A DNA stretch of 64,000 bases from Vanilla planifolia (lineage: Eukaryota; Streptophyta; Magnoliopsida; Asparagales; Orchidaceae): assembly GCA_023846275.1 (NCBI GenBank), contig CM043877.1, positions 12,817,107 through 12,881,106 of the forward strand. Direction: 5' to 3'. Under the pieces are notes generated by a model that worked only from the letters and a program-made list of their open reading frames with translations, was not told where the DNA came from and ran no database searches. A program made the translations under genes and the position numbers. Positions 60,417 through 64,000 of the stretch are shown here, piece after piece (the stretch's first letter is position 1; every line of letters starts with the position of its first letter).

Positions 60417-61066
60417 TGATTCAATTTAATGGTGTGCTGTAATTAATCTTATCATCTTAATTTGAAATATTAAAGTATTTCTATGATAAATAAATTTCAT
60501 TAACTTCTGAATCTCTAATGTTATTTTTCTAAGAAGTGATACTATAAATTATTCTTAATATCAATGTTGTAACAAAATTGAAACTAAAAATATTTCATCG
60601 TTGACCAAAACGGCGGGCGGGTAAATAGTCAAAATACCTCAGATTTTTTAAAACGAAGACAACATGGAACCTATTGTAATATCTTACTAGTCAAAACTGC
60701 GTCAATTTTTATTGCTGACGAAAATTAGTTCAAACTTCCCTTATGTAATGCAATGTGAAGTAAAACAGATTTATTTTTCGTTATCTTTACTTTTACATTG
60801 AAATATTGTACATTCCCTATTAATTACATTCTGAATTTGGAATATGATTCATATGATTATACAAAGTATAATAAAATATCTTATTTTTTAATTAATCCAA
60901 TGATACTTAAAGGTTAGAAATTTATAAGTATTGTTATAAAAATTAGACTAGAGTAAACTAACAAAAATTTACATATTGTGAATTTAGAAGGTGAGATTAC
61001 ACAATAAAGAGAAAGAAAAAGAGAGAATTTGATCCTATAGGTCAGGTTGGCAAATGATGGAGAAAA

Positions 61067-61357
61067 TGTTAGCAGACTATGCATTTGGTTAGCATTTTTT
61101 AAGTGATTGTTAACACTTTTTAAGCATGGTTAGTATATTTTTAAGTATTTTGTTAGTTTGTTAAGTATTTTTAGGAAAAAACTTTCACATTAGGTGGAAA
61201 TATTTAAGGGATTTTTTATTTTTCTTGGCTATAAATAGATGTAAATGGTTCTTTGTGATTATGCATTCATAAATGAAAAGTTCATAGTTTCTTTCTTTCC
61301 TCTGCTTAATCTTTATGATGCTATTTTCAAATTTCTCATAATATTTTATTTTTATCA
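61067..61357 (+). repeat. 5' LTR of copia element (291 bp)
   Basis: TGTTAGCAGACT...TTTTTATCA. The same subfamily as 56,147-56,438, in the opposite orientation. Confidence 0.88.
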
Positions 61358-61360
61358 AAG

Positions 61361-61372
61361 TCATATCAGAGA
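61361..61372 (+). other. Degenerate PBS of copia element
   Basis: TCATATCAGAGA, three mismatches to the initiator-Met PBS TGGTATCAGAGC, 3 nt after the LTR. Confidence 0.6.
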
Positions 61373-61446
61373 TTGAAGAAGAAGATCGAACGTCACAGCA
61401 TCGAAGGGAGAAGAGCAGAGTTTTTTAAAGAGCGTTTTCGTTTACA

Positions 61447-62240
61447 ATGTCTGGAATTGTGCAATAAATTATTCCCAGATTGACGAACGACAACTATGAT
61501 AATTCGTGTATTCAATTTAAAGCCCTTCTTGGCTCGCAAGACCTTTGGGAGATCATAATTGATGGCTTTGATGAATCAGATGCTACTGAAGTAGAGAAAC
61601 TATCAAAAGAAAATAAAAAAAAAGAAAAAAATGCATTGTTCTTGATATATCAAGGGCTTGATGAAGCCACTTTTGAGAGAGTTGTAGAAGTTACTACAAG
61701 CAAAGAAGTGTGGAATAAACTCAACACAATCTTCAAAAGTGTTGAACGTGTGAAGCATGTACGTCTTCAAATTCTTAGAGGTGATTTTGAGCAATCAAAG
61801 ATGAATAAAAAATGAGACTATCTCAGATTATGTCTCACGCTTGATTGCTATTGTGAATTTGATAAAAAGAAATAGAGAACAAATCGATGATGTACGTGTC
61901 ATCAAAAAGGTACTTCGTTCTTTATCTATTGAAGAGCTAATAGGTTCTTTACAATTGCATGAGCAATGATTAAAGAAAAGGGCTGAAGTTGCACCTATTG
62001 ATCAAGTATTAGAATCAAAACTAAATTTGAAAGAAGACAATACATTGAAGAAAGAGAATTCAAATTCAAGAGGAAGAGGACGAGGTTTATATCAAGGACG
62101 TGGAAGAGGTCATTTCCAAAGCAGATCTCAACAAAAATTTAATCAATCTTACACTCAACATGGGCATGGAAGAAATAATGCTTCTCGAGGTCAAGGACAA
62201 GATAGAAATATTGAATGTTACAACTGTCATAACGAAAGAG
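61447..62240 (+). pseudogene. copia gag remnant
   Basis: Begins at ATG 61,447 and meets a TAA six codons on. The main open part (to 61,815) has copia gag motifs 'FKALLGSQDLWEIIIDGFDE', 'ALFLIYQGLDEATFERV' and 'VKHVRLQILRGDFE'. A frameshift near 61,812 leads to 'VRVIKKVLRSLSIEELIGSL', where a stretch of gag seems deleted between 'LRSL' and 'SIEEL'. A basic RG-rich linker (62,055-62,200) ends in half a zinc knuckle, 'CYNCHN'. Confidence 0.85.
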
Positions 62241-63365
62241 GAGATATATGGTTTCTTGATTCAGGACCAAGCAATCATATGTATGGAAAAATGTATTTAT
62301 TTGATACAACTAAAAATGTCCAAGCAAGTGTGAGTCTTGGAGACTCATCAAAGTTGAAAGTTGAAGGTAAAGATAATATAAAATTTTACAAAGAGAATGG
62401 GTGTCCAATTATGTCAGATGCATACTTTATTCTTGATATGAAAAGTAATATTCTTAGTCTTGGGCAATTAATTGAGAAATGATATATTATACATATAGAG
62501 AATGATTATCTTCTTTTGCAAGATTCAAAAGGAAGGAATATTACTAAAGTAAAGATGTCAACAAATTGTATGTTTCCTCTTCAATTGAAGTCAACAAGTG
62601 AAGTTTGTTATCTTAGGCATCTTTCAAATGATTCTTTGAAATGGCATCTAAGGTATGGCACCTTAACTTTGGAGATTTGAAATTATTGGCAAAAGAAGGA
62701 ATGGTGAAAGGTCTTCCTTTATCGGATGATCTAAATCATATATGTGAAGTTTATATACTTGGAAAGCAACATCATCTACCATTTTAGAAGAATAATACTT
62801 GGAGAGCTAAAAGATCGTTGTAGCTTATTAATACATATATTTATGGTCTATTGGTGCTATTATCTAATGGAGGTAATAAGTATTTTATTACTTTTATAGA
62901 TGATTTTAGTAGAAAAATATGAACATATTTTATTAAGGAGAAATCTGCTGCTATCTCTATATTTAAAGAGTTCAAATGCAAGGTTGAAAAATAGAGTGGG
63001 CTATTCATTCAAAGACTTAGATTTGATAGAGGTGGTAAGTACACTTCAAATGATTTTATTCAATTATGTAAGCAAGAAGGCATATGACATCAACTTACCA
63101 CAAGTTATACTCCACAACAAAATGGAGTGGCTGAAAGAAGAAATCATACTATCCTTGATATGATAAGGATAGTGATGAGAGAGTGGAATATGCCAAATGA
63201 ATTTTGGGCAGAAGCAGTTTCATGTTCAACTTATTTGTTGAATCGATGTCCTGCTAAGGCTGTGCATTATATGATCATAAGAAGCTTGGAGTAGACATAC
63301 ACCAAGTATTTCTCATTTTGAATATTTGGTTGTATTGCATATGCATAGGTACCTAATACAATAAG
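62240..63365 (+). pseudogene. copia protease and integrase remnant
   Basis: The protease motif 'WFLDSGPSNHM' follows the broken zinc knuckle directly, so part of gag is missing. The gag-pre-integrase part ('FILDMKSNILSLGQLIEK') ends in a stop at 62,480. The integrase core (about 62,870-63,300) has 'FIDDFSRK', 'RFDRGGKYTSNDF', 'YTPQQNGVAERRNHTI' and 'NEFWAEAVSCSTYLLNR', with several stops. The sequence breaks at 63,365 after 'GCIAYA'. Confidence 0.85.
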
Positions 63366-64000
63366 TGTTATAACCGGTAAAATATTATATGTTTAATCTT
63401 CAATAATTAAATTGTGGCTTGGATGATTTCAGATCAACAGTAGGATGAGCCAGGAGCTCAATTGGAGGCTATTGAAATTTCTGAAATTTTCTGGGGATTT
63501 TTCGGAGCACCGAGGAAATTTTTAAGTAATTTTCCCTGTTTAAAATTGGATTTTTGGAAATTCGAAAATTTATTTAAATCGGTTCATTAGAATTTTTAAA
63601 CTGGAAATTTGGTTTTTTACAGCGCGTGAACCGGACCGGAGCGGTTCAGCGAAGGCGGGGGCGGTTCGTCGAGTGCGTTTGCGCGTGCGTTTGGATAAGC
63701 CGCGGATAAGCGGATCGGACGGACGAGATCAGCGGTGGAGATTAACCGGTTGATCGGGGTTAAGCGGCGTTATTAGAAGGTCAACCGGCACTTAATGGGT
63801 CGTTAACGGGTTATTACCGGTTTAAGCGGGGTATTTAACCCGAACTGTTCGACTGTTAGGGTTAGGGTTTCGAACGGCCGGAGACGAGGTGTTCGCGGCG
63901 AACGGCGATATTTTCCGACAGCATTTCAAGGGGCTTTTTGTACCTGGAGGTTCGCGGGACCGAGGAGAATCGATTGGTACCGTTTCGTTCAGAGAGGAGC
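63366..64000 (+). mobile_element. Gypsy LTR, third copy, cut by window end
   Basis: Starts TGTTATAACC and follows the element-strand LTR of the 13.5-22.7 kb element through 'cttggatgatttcagatc', 'aggatgagccaggagctcaa' and 'cgcgtgaaccggaccgga'. It is clearly more diverged than those two LTRs are from each other, and lacks their 40-bp 'gacacggt' repeats in the visible part. Orientation is plus. The 5 bp before it are ATAAG; the other end is outside the window. Confidence 0.88.

Larger units (their letters stand above)
58610..61034 (-). repeat. Segmental duplication, copy 2 (P450 block)
   Basis: Homologous to 24,450-26,490 and, further upstream, to 33,108-33,254 ('aatttagaaggtgagattac'). The upstream homology is continuous here but split in copy 1. 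Confidence 0.85.
61067..63365 (+). mobile_element. Ty1-copia element, 5' part, interrupted by a gypsy LTR
   Basis: Plus-strand LTR 61,067-61,357, degenerate PBS, gag, protease and integrase, then an abrupt switch at 63,366 to a gypsy LTR. RT and RNase H would lie beyond the window. Better preserved than the copia element at 26.5 kb, but carrying stops and internal deletions. Confidence 0.88.

Overview
The window is nuclear DNA of a flowering plant. Two cytochrome P450 genes carry the single phase-0 intron of plant A-type (CYP71-clan) P450s, an AKR2-type ankyrin gene (a plant chaperone family) is present as a retrocopy, and the retroelements belong to plant lineages: Tekay/Del-like Ty3-gypsy, Ty1-copia, and L1 with a C-terminal RNase H. 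GC-rich P450 exons inside very AT-rich intergenic DNA would fit a monocot, but that is tentative. No operon, CRISPR array, phage or rRNA/tRNA gene was seen.

Layout. (1) 1-13.5 kb: AT-rich, gene-free DNA built of decayed repeats. (2) 13,522-22,736: a young minus-strand Ty3-gypsy element with 2.8-kb LTRs about 99.5% identical, a perfect 5-bp target duplication (GTATG), PBS and PPT. Its pol has lost the integrase zinc-finger and core domains. (3) 24.4-26.5 kb: P450 copy 1 on the minus strand. (4) 26,516-31,302: an old Ty1-copia element with target duplication ATATT. (5) 33,467-41,369: a full-length but broken plant L1 with an 18-bp target duplication, a tandemly repeated 5' region, a G-box cluster and a probable nested solo LTR. 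(6) 41.4-56.1 kb: AT-rich repeat relics, including a 2.2-kb solo LTR (50,330-52,527), a gypsy RT relic and several minisatellites. (7) 56.1-58.4 kb: an AKR2 retropseudogene with minus-strand copia sequence on both sides. (8) 58.6-61.0 kb: P450 copy 2 with its promoter, about 94% identical in protein to copy 1. (9) 61.1-63.4 kb: a plus-strand copia element cut at its integrase by a diverged gypsy LTR that runs off the window end.

The only genes that look functional are the two P450s. They lie in a duplicated block whose two copies have since received different retrotransposons. Everything else is mobile-element DNA or its debris. I found no clear new biological system. The best leads are the AKR2 retrocopy placed between copia fragments, the integrase-deleted but recently active gypsy element, the diverging P450 pair, and the repeated, G-box-rich 5' region of the L1.
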